The position numbers were made by a program, and so were the translations under genes. A model generated the notes under the pieces. That model saw nothing but the letters and a program-made list of their open reading frames with translations. It ran no database searches and was not told the DNA's origin. 64,000 bases of DNA from Chitinimonas prasina (lineage in GTDB: Bacteria; Pseudomonadota; Gammaproteobacteria; Burkholderiales; Chitinimonadaceae). Below, piece after piece: positions 1-9,206 of this stretch; the first letter of the stretch is position 1; each line of letters starts with the position of its first letter. Location: assembly GCF_030160395.1 (NCBI RefSeq), contig NZ_BSOG01000002.1:573280-637279 (forward strand), in the 5' to 3' direction.

Positions 1-144
1 AAGCGGGTGGATGCCTGGCTCAAGGCACGCGAAGTGGCGCTGGAGCACGTAGGCCGCATGTTCGAGGAATTGCGTGTCGCCACGCCGGACCTAGCCATGC
101 TGTCCGCCGCCATGCGCGAGATACGCAATCGCCTGGCTGCCTAA
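1..144 (+). CDS. C-terminal end of probable NAD-specific glutamate dehydrogenase (partial)
   Basis: Only the last 47 codons are in the window, reading in frame 1 to a TAA at 142-144. The tail is helical and ends in DLAMLSAAMREIRNRLAA. This resembles the C-terminus of the large (about 1600-residue) NAD-dependent glutamate dehydrogenases of proteobacteria, which tend to end in a DLAxLSVALRELRxL-like helix; that comparison is from memory. The enzyme deaminates glutamate to 2-oxoglutarate, which would feed the TCA genes found later in the window. A strong terminator follows 25 bases after the stop, so this is the end of its transcription unit. With so little sequence the family assignment is tentative. 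Confidence 0.5.
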   Translation, partial: KRVDAWLKAREVALEHVGRMFEELRVATPDLAMLSAAMREIRNRLAA

Positions 145-168
145 ACAGCGAAACAAGCAGGTCAATCA

Positions 169-200
169 AGCCCCCCGGTAGTACCGGGGGGCTTTTTTTT
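169..200 (+). terminator. Rho-independent terminator
   Basis: A perfect GC-rich stem (AGCCCCCCGG, short TAGTA-type loop, CCGGGGGGCT) is followed by eight T residues. It ends the rightward partial gene and sits directly at the 3' end of the leftward metZ gene. Confidence 0.9.
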
Positions 201-1371
201 ACCAGCCGCGAGCCAGATCGCGCTTGATATCGTCGATATGCTCCAGCCCTACCGAGATACGTATCAGGCCTTGGGTAATGCCTGCCGCCGCCTTGACCTC
301 GGGCGAGATACGGCCATGGGTCGTGGTATAGGGATGAGTGATGGTGGTCTTCACGTCGCCCAGGTTGGCCGTGCGGCTGAGCAGTTGCACGCTATCCACC
401 AGGCGCCACGCGGCCTCCTGCCCACCCTTGACCTCGAACGAGACAATGCCACCGCCGCCAGACTGCTGCCGCTTGGCCAGCTCATGCTGCGGGTGCGAAG
501 GCAAACCGGGGTAGTACACACGTTCGATGGCCGGTTGCGTCTCCAGCCACTGCGCCAGGGCCAGCGCGTTCTCGCAGTGGGCACGCATGCGCAGGCCCAG
601 CGTTTCCAATCCCTTGACCAGCACCCAGGCATTGAAGGCACTCAAGGTGGGGCCGGCAGTGCGCAAGAACAGGTAGATAGGCTCGATCAAGGCCTTGCTC
701 CCCACCACCGCACCGCCCAGCACCCGCCCCTGGCCATCAAGGTATTTGGTGGCGGAATGGATCACCAGATCGGCCCCCAAGGCAATGGGACGCTGCAAGG
801 CCGGCGAGCAGAAGCAGTTATCTACCACCATGATGGCACCGTGCCGATGGGCAACAGCCGAAATGGCAGCAATGTCGGCAATCTCGGTCAGTGGGTTGGA
901 TGGGGTTTCCAGGAAGAAAAGCCTGGTCTCCGGCCGCACGGCGGCATCCCAGGCGGCAGGGTCGGTAGGCGGCACAAAGCTGCTGGTCACACCAAACTTG
1001 GCCAGCCAGTTGGAAAACAACTGAATGGTGGCGCCAAACATACCGCTGGACGCCAGGATATGATCTCCCGCCTTGAGGTGCCCCATGCATAGCGCCAGAA
1101 TGGCCGACATACCGCTGGCCGTCGCCACCGCAGCCTCTGCCCCTTCCAATGCGGCCAGCCTGTCCTGGAAAAGCGTCACTGTCGGATTGGTAAAGCGCGA
1201 ATAGATGAAACCCGGCTCGGCCCCGGTAAAGCGGGCTGCAGCCTGGGCGGCATTGTCGGCCACAAAGCTGGAAGTCAAATAGAGCGCCTCGGCATGTTCA
1301 CCAAACTGGCTGCGCTCTTGCCCCGCGCGTATGGCCAGGGTTTCCAGCTGATAGTCGAAATCATCGGTCAT
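199..1371 (-). CDS. metZ: O-succinylhomoserine sulfhydrylase
   Basis: This is a 390-residue PLP enzyme of the Cys/Met metabolism family. It makes homocysteine from O-succinylhomoserine and sulfide, the direct-sulfhydrylation route to methionine, in the cytoplasm. Visible features are the substrate-side YSRFTNPT motif, the central VVDNCFCSPALQRP segment, and the PLP-lysine segment HSATKYLDGQGR; the DGQGR ending is typical of MetZ rather than MetB or MetC. The length matches the family. I start at ATG 1371 because an AGGAG lies 10 bases upstream; a longer reading to 1500 adds a non-conserved extension. It stands alone, with a leftward amino-acid exporter gene upstream. Confidence 0.88.
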   Translation of the reverse strand: MTDDFDYQLETLAIRAGQERSQFGEHAEALYLTSSFVADNAAQAAARFTGAEPGFIYSRFTNPTVTLFQDRLAALEGAEAAVATASGMSAILALCMGHLKAGDHILASSGMFGATIQLFSNWLAKFGVTSSFVPPTDPAAWDAAVRPETRLFFLETPSNPLTEIADIAAISAVAHRHGAIMVVDNCFCSPALQRPIALGADLVIHSATKYLDGQGRVLGGAVVGSKALIEPIYLFLRTAGPTLSAFNAWVLVKGLETLGLRMRAHCENALALAQWLETQPAIERVYYPGLPSHPQHELAKRQQSGGGGIVSFEVKGGQEAAWRLVDSVQLLSRTANLGDVKTTITHPYTTTHGRISPEVKAAAGITQGLIRISVGLEHIDDIKRDLARGW

Positions 1372-1474
1372 GGTGCTTGGGCTCCTGATGTGATGGTTTT
1401 TTATCGCGCCATGGCTGTGCAAACAACAGGCACGGTTGATTAAAAGAGGTGACGACTGTCCGCCCTCGGTAGCA

Positions 1475-2077
1475 CTAACCCACGGCCAGCTTGACGCCAA
1501 ACAGGATGAAAACAGCGCCCAAAAGGCGGTTCACCCACAGGGCATAGTGCGGGGCCTCGTCCAGATGGCGCAGAATAAAACCGGCACCGACGATCAACAT
1601 GGCCTGATAGATGCAGTTGAGGCCGATAAAGACAGCGCCCAGCACGGCAAAGGCCCAGATACTGGCGCCCGGCGGCACGAACTGGGGGAAAAACGCCATG
1701 AAGAAAACGACCGCCTTGGGGTTGAGCAAAGTCACCAGCAGGCTGCGACGAAATGGACTGCCCTGCCCCGGGCCACTGACGGCCAAGCCCTGCTCCTTGG
1801 ACAGCAGGCTCTTGATACCCAGCCAAACCAAATAGGCACCGCCACCATACTTGAGCACGTTGAATGCCATGGGATTGGAGGCCAGCAGGGTAGCCGCCCC
1901 AATGGCAGCCGCCGCCAGCAGGATGGCATCACCGGTGCTGGTGCCTGCTAACGCGGCAAAGCCTGCCCGGCGCGAGGCGGTGGCTGATCCCAGTATGGCC
2001 AGGGTGCCAGGGCCAGGTGAGAGTATCAGCAGGGTGGAAGCCACCAGAAAAGCGGGGAAGTCGGTAATACCGAGCAT
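1475..2077 (-). CDS. LysE/RhtB-family amino-acid exporter
   Basis: This 200-residue inner-membrane protein has about six hydrophobic segments. Family marks are an N-terminal FLVASTLLILSPGPGTLAILG segment (the PGP signature of the LysE/RhtB family), a GxxAGFAALAGTSTGD loop, and the LNPKAVVFFMAFFPQF motif in the middle. Members export amino acids such as homoserine, threonine or lysine. The substrate cannot be read from the sequence, but the gene lies 103 bases upstream of metZ on the same strand, so export of homoserine or a methionine precursor is a reasonable guess. Confidence 0.85.
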   Translation of the reverse strand: MLGITDFPAFLVASTLLILSPGPGTLAILGSATASRRAGFAALAGTSTGDAILLAAAAIGAATLLASNPMAFNVLKYGGGAYLVWLGIKSLLSKEQGLAVSGPGQGSPFRRSLLVTLLNPKAVVFFMAFFPQFVPPGASIWAFAVLGAVFIGLNCIYQAMLIVGAGFILRHLDEAPHYALWVNRLLGAVFILFGVKLAVG

Positions 2078-2184
2078 AAAGACAGGCGTCCGTCGAACAT
2101 GGCCGCACAGTGTAGCGCAGCCATCCGGCTTGGCCTCATGGCGCTTGCTTACTTCCTAATAGCCAATCCTGCCGTGGCAGTAGC

Positions 2185-3813
2185 TCATGCCAGTTTGATC
2201 TGGTCGTCCACCAGCCGCACCCGACCGCCATTCTTGTCTTCTACTATCTGTAGCAGTTTCTGCCCTATCTGCAGGTTCACCCCGCCATGTATGCGGCGTG
2301 GCGCATCGATGTAGGCGCCATCGGCCAGTTCCATCTGCTCGGCCAGTTGGGCCAGGCGCGCATCCATGGCCTTGATCTCGCCTTCGAAAATCTCCTTGGT
2401 ATGCTCCGCCTTCTCACGCATCCCACCCACTGCTTTGGCTGGATTCTGCTCAAAGAAGGTCAGCAACTGCTTTAGCTTGGCGAGTTCTTCTATCTTGCGC
2501 TTGCGCTGTACTTCCACGCCGTTGCGTTCCGCATTCAGATAAGGGTTAAAACCTACCTGTACTACCGTTGGGACCCCCGAGGGCGACCCTATGACAGGTG
2601 ACCGTACCAGCAGGTGGGCGCGTGCCCGCCCTCCTATCAGGCTGCCCTGATTGCTGCCTGGCTTGCCCACCATGATGCTTTCGCCCGCCGTTAGCTCACT
2701 CTGCCGTATACCGCCGTCAGCCTGTATGGCCTTGCCCGCCTCGATCACTGCATGCTCGATGAACTTGGCCTGTACCGTGCCATTACAATGGATACGGGCG
2801 GTTTCCGCTGGGCCATCTGCCCCCCCACTGGTGGATTCCGACTTACCGATGATTCCACCCTTGACCACGACATTGCCACCCGCGACGACCTCCGCCGCCT
2901 CTATGGTGCCACTCACGACCACATCACCCGCCACCCGCACGGTCATCCCCGCCTTGATATCCCCTTTGACCTGCAAGGTACCGTCGAAGGCAATGTTGCC
3001 AGTACTCAGATCCACATCCTGCACATCGACCAGTGGATTCACCGAAATCCCAGTCTCACCCAGCGAGGGCGCGCCCGCAATGGTAGCCAGCAACAGGTCG
3101 GGGTCATTCTCGTCGGGCATGGCTCCAGCCAACCCCTTGGCAAAAGCCGGGTCTGGTACGGGCTTGGCAGGTACCGGACGATCAAACACATCCACGCCAT
3201 TCCTGCCTTGCACCGCAGGAGTACGGCGCATAAGTGGCGTTCCGGGGTCAACTACAACCAGGTTTCCCAGGTCACGATAATCGATCACATCCCCCTCTTC
3301 CGTCTCCAGCCTCTGGGTTTTGAGGCTGTCGAGCAGGCTTTCGAAGCGCGCAGGAATGCCTGACTCTGGCTCCTCTCCTTCGGCAATGACCAGATCCCTG
3401 CAATGGCCGGCAGCCATTGCCTCGGCCAGATCAGCCTCTTTGATGCCATGGGTGATATGACGCGCCCTGATAGCCTCGCGCACCTGCTCCGCCGTTACTG
3501 CCTTGCCACCACGTGGTGGCGTCACGGTCAGCCAGGCGCATAGCCGACTTGGCGAGATCATGATTTCGAAGGTTCCATCCTGTTGCGCGCCAAGGATAGC
3601 GTCCTGGGGTTCGGTCGCCTTGCCACAAGAGGACACGAAAGCAGCGATAGACTTTTCATCCAGCGCGCAGTCCGCCCAGCCGGACGCCTCCAGTGCTGCC
3701 AAGATTGATGGCTTGGTCGGCGGAGCGACGCCCTCGCCAGGCACGAAGTGCGCGCACAAGTTATGGCTTGCTGCGTCCAGGTTGATCGTCAACCCTGTTC
3801 CCGTTTCGCTCAT
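2185..3813 (-). CDS. FapA-family protein (DUF342)
   Basis: This 542-residue cytoplasmic protein has the DUF342/FapA layout. There is an N-terminal globular region to about residue 170 (containing IPARFESLLDSL and DYRDLGNLVVVDPGTPLMRRTPA), then a beta-helix core of imperfect G-V/I repeats (FDGTLQVKGDIKAGMTVRVAGD, VVSGTIEAAEVVAGGNVVVKGG), and a Lys/Glu-rich coiled coil at about 430-495. Family members are widespread and poorly characterised; some are linked to polar localisation or cell-surface regulation, and no enzymatic role is evident. It is monocistronic and divergent from uup. Part of the 212-base gap upstream is AT-rich and probably carries its promoter. Confidence 0.8.
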   Translation of the reverse strand: MSETGTGLTINLDAASHNLCAHFVPGEGVAPPTKPSILAALEASGWADCALDEKSIAAFVSSCGKATEPQDAILGAQQDGTFEIMISPSRLCAWLTVTPPRGGKAVTAEQVREAIRARHITHGIKEADLAEAMAAGHCRDLVIAEGEEPESGIPARFESLLDSLKTQRLETEEGDVIDYRDLGNLVVVDPGTPLMRRTPAVQGRNGVDVFDRPVPAKPVPDPAFAKGLAGAMPDENDPDLLLATIAGAPSLGETGISVNPLVDVQDVDLSTGNIAFDGTLQVKGDIKAGMTVRVAGDVVVSGTIEAAEVVAGGNVVVKGGIIGKSESTSGGADGPAETARIHCNGTVQAKFIEHAVIEAGKAIQADGGIRQSELTAGESIMVGKPGSNQGSLIGGRARAHLLVRSPVIGSPSGVPTVVQVGFNPYLNAERNGVEVQRKRKIEELAKLKQLLTFFEQNPAKAVGGMREKAEHTKEIFEGEIKAMDARLAQLAEQMELADGAYIDAPRRIHGGVNLQIGQKLLQIVEDKNGGRVRLVDDQIKLA

Positions 3814-3988
3814 ATCCCTGCCTCTCGTATGTCGCCTGCCTACCCCTGCTAAGCCTACAGGACGAACTTATATTAATTACATCATAGACCGCTTATGTAT
3901 CTGCTGCTTCAACCTCTTATCGACACAAATTCAAGTGACTTCAACTCCCTTTGACAAGATAGACACCTAGTCTGTCGGGACTGATCGG

Positions 3989-3994
3989 TATAAT
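3989..3994 (+). promoter_or_regulatory. Candidate -10 box upstream of uup
   Basis: A perfect TATAAT lies 32 bases before the uup start codon. No good -35 lies 16-18 bases upstream of it. A TTGACA at 3951 is too far away to pair with it. Confidence 0.45.
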
Positions 3995-4025
3995 GGCGGG
4001 TTACGCGCCTTCATAGATAAGTCTC

Positions 4026-5948
4026 ATGCCTGTCCTGATAGTAGAGAATGCCTGCCTTGCCTTTGGCCATGTGGCCTTGTTGGATCATGCCGATTTCGTA
4101 CTGGAACCCGGTGAACGCGTCGGGCTGATCGGCCGCAACGGCGCAGGCAAGTCGTCTCTGCTCAAGGCAGTGGCAGGTACGGCCAAGCTCGATGACGGCT
4201 ACATTCGCATCGCCAATGAATCCCGCGTGGCCTATGTGCCGCAGGAACCGCCTTTCGACCCCGACACCACGGTTTTCGAGGCCGTCGCAGCGGGCCTGGG
4301 CGAGGTCAAGCAGTTACTGACCGATTACCACGCTGCTGCCATAGCCGCGGAGCACGACCCCGCCGCGCTGGATCGCATGATGGCGCTGCAGCACGATCTG
4401 GAGGCACGCGATGGCTGGCGGCTGGATAGCCTGGTTTCCAGTACCCTGAGCAACCTGGGACTGCCTGCCGAAAAAAAGGTTGGCGAACTATCTGGTGGCT
4501 GGAAGAAGCGCGTGGCGCTGGCCCGCGCCCTGGTCTCCGAGCCGGAGCTGCTGCTGCTGGACGAACCCACCAACCACCTGGACCTGTCCGCCATCGAATG
4601 GCTGGAAGGCCTGATACGCAATTTTGCCGGCGCTGTGCTGCTGATCACCCACGATCGGCGTTTTCTGGACAATGTCGCCACCCGCATCATTGAACTGGAC
4701 CGCGGCCATATCAATAGCTTCCCCGGTAATTTCAGCACCTACCAGGCCCGCAAGGCTGACATGCTGGCCCAGGAGGCCACCGAGAATCGCAAGTTCGACA
4801 AGTTCCTGGCCCAGGAAGAAGTCTGGATACGCAAAGGCGTGGAGGCACGCCGCACCCGCAATGAAGGCCGGGTGCGCAGGCTGGAACAGCTGCGGCGCGA
4901 CCGTGCGGCACGGCGCGACCGGGTAGGCAATGTGCAGTTTGCCCTTGATGCCGGTGAGCGTTCGGGCAAGCTGGTGGCCGAGCTGGAGCACGTCAGCAAG
5001 GGCTACGACGGGCGCACGCTGGTTCGTGACTTCACCACCCGCATATTGCGTGGCGACAAGATAGGCCTGATCGGCCCCAATGGCGCCGGCAAGACCACCC
5101 TGCTCAAGCTCATACTGGGCGAGCTGGCACCAGACAGCGGCGAGGTTCGCCAGGGCACCAAGCAGGAAATCGCCTACTTCGATCAGTTCCGTACCGCTCT
5201 GCCTGAAGACACACCCATCTGCGATGTTATCAGCCCAGGTAGCGACTTCGTCCAGATCGGCAACGAGAAGAAACACGTCATCAGCTATCTGGAAGACTTT
5301 CTTTTTGCCCCCGAACGTGCACGCAGCCCGGTAAAGTCATTGAGCGGCGGCGAACGTGCCCGCCTGCTGCTGGCCCGACTGTTCACCCAGCCTGCCAATA
5401 TCCTGGTACTGGACGAACCCACCAACGATCTGGACATCGACACACTGGAGCTGCTGGAGGAGCTGCTGGCCAATTACAGCGGCACCGTGTTCCTGGTCAG
5501 CCACGATCGGACCTTCCTCGACAACGTGGTCACGCAGGTAATTGCTTTTGAGGGCGACGGCAAACTGATAGAAAACCCCGGCGGGTTTGACGACTGGATG
5601 GCGACCAAGGCTCGCATGCAGGCTGCTGCCAAGAACCCACCAGCCAAGCCCGAGGAAAAACCGGTCGCCGAGAAACCGGGAGCCGCTGCAGCACCGGCCC
5701 GCGCTGCACGCGCCGCCAAGATGAGTTACAACGAAACCCGCGAACTGGAACGCTTGCCAGCAGAGATTGAAGCGCTGGAAACCGAGCAGGCTAAGCTGCA
5801 GGAGCAGTTGCTGGACCCCAATATCTACCGTAATGCCCCCACCGATGCCGCCGCCTGGCAGGCACGTATCGACGAGATCGACATGCTGGTCCTCAGCAAG
5901 ATGGAGCGCTGGGAAGCCCTGGAAAAGAAGCAGTTGGGCGATAGCTGA
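4026..5948 (+). CDS. uup: ABC-F ATPase Uup
   Basis: This 640-residue soluble ABC-F protein has two ATPase cassettes. Walker A motifs are GRNGAGKSS (near residue 38) and GPNGAGKTT (near residue 350). Signatures are LSGGW and LSGGE, and Walker B motifs are LLLLDEPTNHLD and ILVLDEPTNDLD. A charged linker follows the first cassette (RKGVEARRTRNEGRVRRLEQLRR). After an Ala/Pro/Lys-rich stretch, the protein ends in a coiled coil of about 70 residues (MSYNETRELERLPAEIEALE...), the DNA-binding tail that separates Uup from other ABC-F members. Uup proteins act on ribosomes and branched DNA intermediates and affect transposon excision. It is monocistronic. Confidence 0.9.
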   Translation: MPVLIVENACLAFGHVALLDHADFVLEPGERVGLIGRNGAGKSSLLKAVAGTAKLDDGYIRIANESRVAYVPQEPPFDPDTTVFEAVAAGLGEVKQLLTDYHAAAIAAEHDPAALDRMMALQHDLEARDGWRLDSLVSSTLSNLGLPAEKKVGELSGGWKKRVALARALVSEPELLLLDEPTNHLDLSAIEWLEGLIRNFAGAVLLITHDRRFLDNVATRIIELDRGHINSFPGNFSTYQARKADMLAQEATENRKFDKFLAQEEVWIRKGVEARRTRNEGRVRRLEQLRRDRAARRDRVGNVQFALDAGERSGKLVAELEHVSKGYDGRTLVRDFTTRILRGDKIGLIGPNGAGKTTLLKLILGELAPDSGEVRQGTKQEIAYFDQFRTALPEDTPICDVISPGSDFVQIGNEKKHVISYLEDFLFAPERARSPVKSLSGGERARLLLARLFTQPANILVLDEPTNDLDIDTLELLEELLANYSGTVFLVSHDRTFLDNVVTQVIAFEGDGKLIENPGGFDDWMATKARMQAAAKNPPAKPEEKPVAEKPGAAAAPARAARAAKMSYNETRELERLPAEIEALETEQAKLQEQLLDPNIYRNAPTDAAAWQARIDEIDMLVLSKMERWEALEKKQLGDS

Positions 5949-5988
5949 ACGACGGCCAGGCGGGAGGCACAAGCTGCATTGCCGCCTG

Positions 5989-6738
5989 CTATTGCGTTAT
6001 GCCGTGCCGCTTAAGTATGCGTTCATACTCACCGGTACGGCGTATCTCGGCCAGGCCCCGGTTGAACGCAAGCAGGCGTTGCTCATAGCCCGGCTTGCTA
6101 CGTGACAAAGCCACATAGAGTGGCATGGTAGCGATGGGCGGCTCGCGCCACTCCAGCCTGCCGTCCGCCTCGGGTATACGGTTGCGTATCAGGTGTTCCG
6201 CCAGCGCCTTGTCCACCAAGGCCAGGTCCACCCTCCCGCCCAGCAGTTTCTTCAAGTTGGTTTCATCGTCCACCGCCTCGTCCACCGTCAGGTTGGCAGC
6301 CTCGAACTCGGGCGGATTGGCATATCCCCTCACCACGCCTATCTTGCGCCCCCTCAGCGTGGATAGGTGCTGAGTATCAGCAGGCTCGCCCACCCTTCCC
6401 ATGAAGCCAATGCGGTTAAGCCAGAGTGGGTCGGTGAAGGCGAGGAACTTATTGCGCTCGCTCTGAAACCAAACTGCCAGGATGGCATCGTGCTTGCCAG
6501 CCTTGATCTCGGCCAGCGCTCGGGCCCAAGGTTTGAACACCACTTCGGTTTCATACCCTCCCGCATTAAAAGCAGCTTGTGCCAAGGCTGTAAAAACCCC
6601 TTGCTCAGGCAGGTCAGCTGCACAATAGGGGGGATAGTCGGTCGTAATCAGTTGCAGCCGCGTCCCCGCCCAAGTTGGCGCAAGCCATAGCCCGCTCAGC
6701 AGTAACAGTAGTGGCAACAGGCCAGATAACTTAAGCAT
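5989..6738 (-). CDS. Periplasmic solute-binding protein, SBP_bac_3 type
   Basis: This 249-residue protein has a clear signal peptide (MLKLSGLLPLLLLLSGLWLAPTWAG). The mature part is a type-2 periplasmic-binding-protein fold of the amino-acid (SBP_bac_3) class: TTDYPPYCA near the N-terminus, FKPWARALAEIKAGKHDAIL, LRGRKIGVVRGYANPPEF and RVDLALVDKALAEHLI. No permease or ATPase genes are adjacent, so it is an orphan binding protein. It could serve a distant ABC transporter or bind a ligand for a sensor. It is convergent with uup, with 40 bases between stops. Confidence 0.82.
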   Translation of the reverse strand: MLKLSGLLPLLLLLSGLWLAPTWAGTRLQLITTDYPPYCAADLPEQGVFTALAQAAFNAGGYETEVVFKPWARALAEIKAGKHDAILAVWFQSERNKFLAFTDPLWLNRIGFMGRVGEPADTQHLSTLRGRKIGVVRGYANPPEFEAANLTVDEAVDDETNLKKLLGGRVDLALVDKALAEHLIRNRIPEADGRLEWREPPIATMPLYVALSRSKPGYEQRLLAFNRGLAEIRRTGEYERILKRHGITQ

Positions 6739-6918
6739 GGCTATAGGTTAGTGCAGCCAGCCATCTCCGTCAGCCACCTTTTGACCCTGCCTGCATCCGG
6801 GCTTGGCGTTTAGGCTTAGCCTGGGCTATACGGAATAGACAGCGCCGGCACTGGCGGCACTGGTTTTTGCCAGCAAGATGCAGCAATTGTCGCAATCGCA
6901 CTAGACCCTTGGGCTAGC

Positions 6919-8151
6919 ATGGATCTTCTCAGCGTCGATCATTTCAGGCGACAGACCGTACATCGGCTCCCCTCTGCAGGCGGCATCTCCAGCGAGGTTG
7001 ATCCTGTGGCACCCGACACCACCAATGTCACCGTGCTGAGCCGCTTTGCCCGTGATCGTGATCTGGTCAGCCTACCTGTCGTTGAAAGCGGCGTGCCCAT
7101 AGGCCTGATCAATCGCAATGCCTTCATGTCCGAGATGTCCTCGCCGCAGAACCAGGAGCGCTACGGACCACAGGGCTGCACCGCCTTCATGGACAGAGAT
7201 CCGCTAATCGTTGACGAGAAACTCAACCTGGAAGCGCTCTCCTTCCGGGTGGTGGAACACGGTGAGCAGACCCTGGCAGCCGGTTTCATCGTCACGCGTG
7301 ATGGCCTCTATGCCGGCGTGGGCTCCTGTTTACGGCTGATGCGCATGATTGCCAATCTGCAAGCCGAAAAAAACCGCCAGATACGCCACTCCATCGAATA
7401 CGCCGGGGTGATACAGCAAGCCATGATGCGCGCAGCACGCGAGGCACTGGCGCATACCCTGCAGGACAGCGAACTAGTCTGGGAGCCGCGTGACGTGGTG
7501 GGCGGCGATTTCTATCATTTTGCCCGGTTCCAGGATGGCTGGTTCGGTGCGGTAGCCGACTGCACCGGCCACGGTGTGCCGGGTGCCTTCATGACACTGA
7601 TTACCTCGTCGCTGCTGGTGCAGGCCATAGAACAAAGCAATCCACGCGATCCTGCTGCCGTGCTGTCCGAACTCAACCGTGCCATCAAGCTCCTGCTGGG
7701 GCAGACCGGCCCCAGGGCCGGGTTTGGGCAATCAGACGATGGACTCGACGGTGCCTTCTTCTGGTTCGACGAAGCCAAGCGGACCTTGACCTATGCCGCA
7801 GCCAAGACACCGTTGTTCGTACTGGATCAAAGCAGCGAGGATTTTGTACAGCTGGATGGAGATCGCATGGGCGTAGGCTATGTCGATACGCCCATGGACT
7901 TTTGCTGGACCAATCAGGTGATTGCGGCGCCACACGGTACTCTGATGTTCGTCACCACCGATGGCCTGGTAGACCAGATAGGCGGCCCCAAGCAGACCGC
8001 CTTCGGCAAACGCCGCATCCGGGAATCCATCATCGCCCAGCGCAATGAACGCGCCGACGTAATCAGCATGTCGGTGCTCAATGCCTATAGCCTTTGGCAG
8101 GCAGACCAGCCCCGCCGCGATGACCTGACTTTTTTGTGTTTCAGACCCTGA
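6919..8151 (+). CDS. PP2C/SpoIIE-type phosphatase with CBS-like input region (SiaA-like)
   Basis: This 410-residue protein is the first gene of a four-gene operon. Residues about 30-145 look like a tandem CBS-type cytoplasmic input module (LPVVESGVPIGLINRNAFM, FIVTRDGLYAGVGSCLRLM), followed by a helical linker. Residues about 185-410 form a PPM/SpoIIE phosphatase domain. The metal-binding acidic positions appear intact: GGDF at 195-198, the DCTGHGVPGAFMT motif (D214), TTDGLVD, and the C-terminal RRDDLTF. In Pseudomonas the related phosphatase SiaA dephosphorylates SiaC, but SiaA is membrane-bound with a HAMP region. I see no membrane segment here, so the signal is probably cytoplasmic. The next genes encode the SiaC-like substrate and SiaB-like kinase. 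Confidence 0.82.
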   Translation: MDLLSVDHFRRQTVHRLPSAGGISSEVDPVAPDTTNVTVLSRFARDRDLVSLPVVESGVPIGLINRNAFMSEMSSPQNQERYGPQGCTAFMDRDPLIVDEKLNLEALSFRVVEHGEQTLAAGFIVTRDGLYAGVGSCLRLMRMIANLQAEKNRQIRHSIEYAGVIQQAMMRAAREALAHTLQDSELVWEPRDVVGGDFYHFARFQDGWFGAVADCTGHGVPGAFMTLITSSLLVQAIEQSNPRDPAAVLSELNRAIKLLLGQTGPRAGFGQSDDGLDGAFFWFDEAKRTLTYAAAKTPLFVLDQSSEDFVQLDGDRMGVGYVDTPMDFCWTNQVIAAPHGTLMFVTTDGLVDQIGGPKQTAFGKRRIRESIIAQRNERADVISMSVLNAYSLWQADQPRRDDLTFLCFRP

Positions 8152-8178
8152 GCCCCTCCCGTACCCGAGGATGAAAAG

Positions 8179-8568
8179 ATGGAAAACCTGTTTATAGCCG
8201 CCACCCCAAGCACACCCGAGGTGGACTTCCGTTTCGATCAGCACACGCTGAGCCTGAAGGGTGAGTCCTATCCCGAGAACGCAACCTCCTTCTATGGCGG
8301 CGTGCTGGAACGAGTACGGCAGTACCTGGCCGGCTGTAAGGGCACCAACATTCGCATCAACGTCTCCCTGGCCTACTTCAACAGTTCCAGTACCAAGCTG
8401 TTGTTTTCCATGTTCGATGCCTTTAATCAAGCAGCTTTGGCAGGAAACGAAATCAGCCTCAACTGGTTTCATGATGAGGACGACGAGACACTTTTCGAGT
8501 TCGGCCAGGAGATCCACGAGGATTACCCTGCCCTCAGGTTTACCGATGTCCCGGTGAATACCGATTAG
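8179..8568 (+). CDS. SiaC-family regulatory phosphoprotein (DUF1987)
   Basis: This 129-residue protein has the DUF1987/SiaC fold: ATPSTPEVDF near the N-terminus, the central LAYFNSSSTKLLFSMFDAF motif, and an acidic C-terminal stretch (WFHDEDDETLFEFGQEI). In Pseudomonas aeruginosa SiaC is switched by phosphorylation of one threonine by SiaB and dephosphorylated by SiaA; the unphosphorylated form binds and activates the diguanylate cyclase SiaD. Here Thr72 in the NSSST motif is my candidate for that phosphosite. A GAGG eight bases before the ATG sets the start, and the gene lies 27 bases after the phosphatase. No cyclase gene follows, so its target in this organism is open. Confidence 0.85.
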   Translation: MENLFIAATPSTPEVDFRFDQHTLSLKGESYPENATSFYGGVLERVRQYLAGCKGTNIRINVSLAYFNSSSTKLLFSMFDAFNQAALAGNEISLNWFHDEDDETLFEFGQEIHEDYPALRFTDVPVNTD

Positions 8569-8625
8569 CCATATCTCTTTCTGCTGCCTGGCCACCCAGG
8601 CAGCCATTACTGGGAGCACAGCCCC

Positions 8626-9183
8626 ATGCTCGACGATGTATTTGAGGAATATGGCGAGTTGTTTACCGCCGGCAATGTCTGCTTCTTCTACAGTGGCTAC
8701 CTGTCACAGCCACTGCTGACGGCCATGGTGGAGGGCTTCAAGGTCAAGCTGGACAGGGATGGCGTCAGCAACCCTATCCGTCGCCGGCTACTGTCCTCCC
8801 TGGTCGAGATGACGCAGAACATCATCCACTACGCCCAGGACACCCTCACCCCCAGCGAACAGGACGATCACCAGCTGCGCTGGGGCAGCATCTCCGTCAC
8901 GCTCACACAGGGCCACTACCTGCTCGAGTGCGCCAACCGGGTTGATGCCGCCCAGGCCCACACCCTGCGCGAGCGTATAGAACCCCTGCGCCTGATGACC
9001 CATGCCGAGATCAAGGAAGCCTATGCCCAAGCCATCCGGCAGGACACGCCAGACGGCAGCAAAGGGGCGGGCTTGGGCCTGTTGACCATCGCACGGGACG
9101 CCCAGGCAGCCCTGACCTACCGTCTGATAGAGGATGCGGCCCGACCCGGCACCGTGATTTTCCTGCTCAAAGCCACGATCTAG
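8626..9183 (+). CDS. SiaB-family protein kinase (GHKL ATPase fold)
   Basis: This 185-residue protein carries a compact HATPase-type kinase domain. An N-box-like helix has SSLVEMTQNIIHYAQD (E61, N65), and there is a glycine-rich G-box GSKGAGLGLLTIARD at 144-158. It matches the SiaB family of Ser/Thr kinases, which phosphorylate SiaC. It has no membrane segment and no sensor domain. A GGGAG nine bases upstream supports the ATG at 8626. The position directly after the SiaC-like gene fits a kinase/phosphatase switch acting on it, although the gene order (A, C, B) differs from Pseudomonas siaABCD. Confidence 0.82.
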   Translation: MLDDVFEEYGELFTAGNVCFFYSGYLSQPLLTAMVEGFKVKLDRDGVSNPIRRRLLSSLVEMTQNIIHYAQDTLTPSEQDDHQLRWGSISVTLTQGHYLLECANRVDAAQAHTLRERIEPLRLMTHAEIKEAYAQAIRQDTPDGSKGAGLGLLTIARDAQAALTYRLIEDAARPGTVIFLLKATI

Positions 9184-9206
9184 AACCGGCGATTACGGGG
9201 TAGATC

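Noticed and set aside
238-1092. Long open frame on the plus strand opposite metZ
   Set aside because: It is the complement of a well-conserved enzyme gene and lacks any recognisable motif; high GC often leaves such frames open.
3951-3956. TTGACA as the -35 partner of the TATAAT before uup
   Set aside because: The spacing is 32 bases, far outside the usual 16-18.
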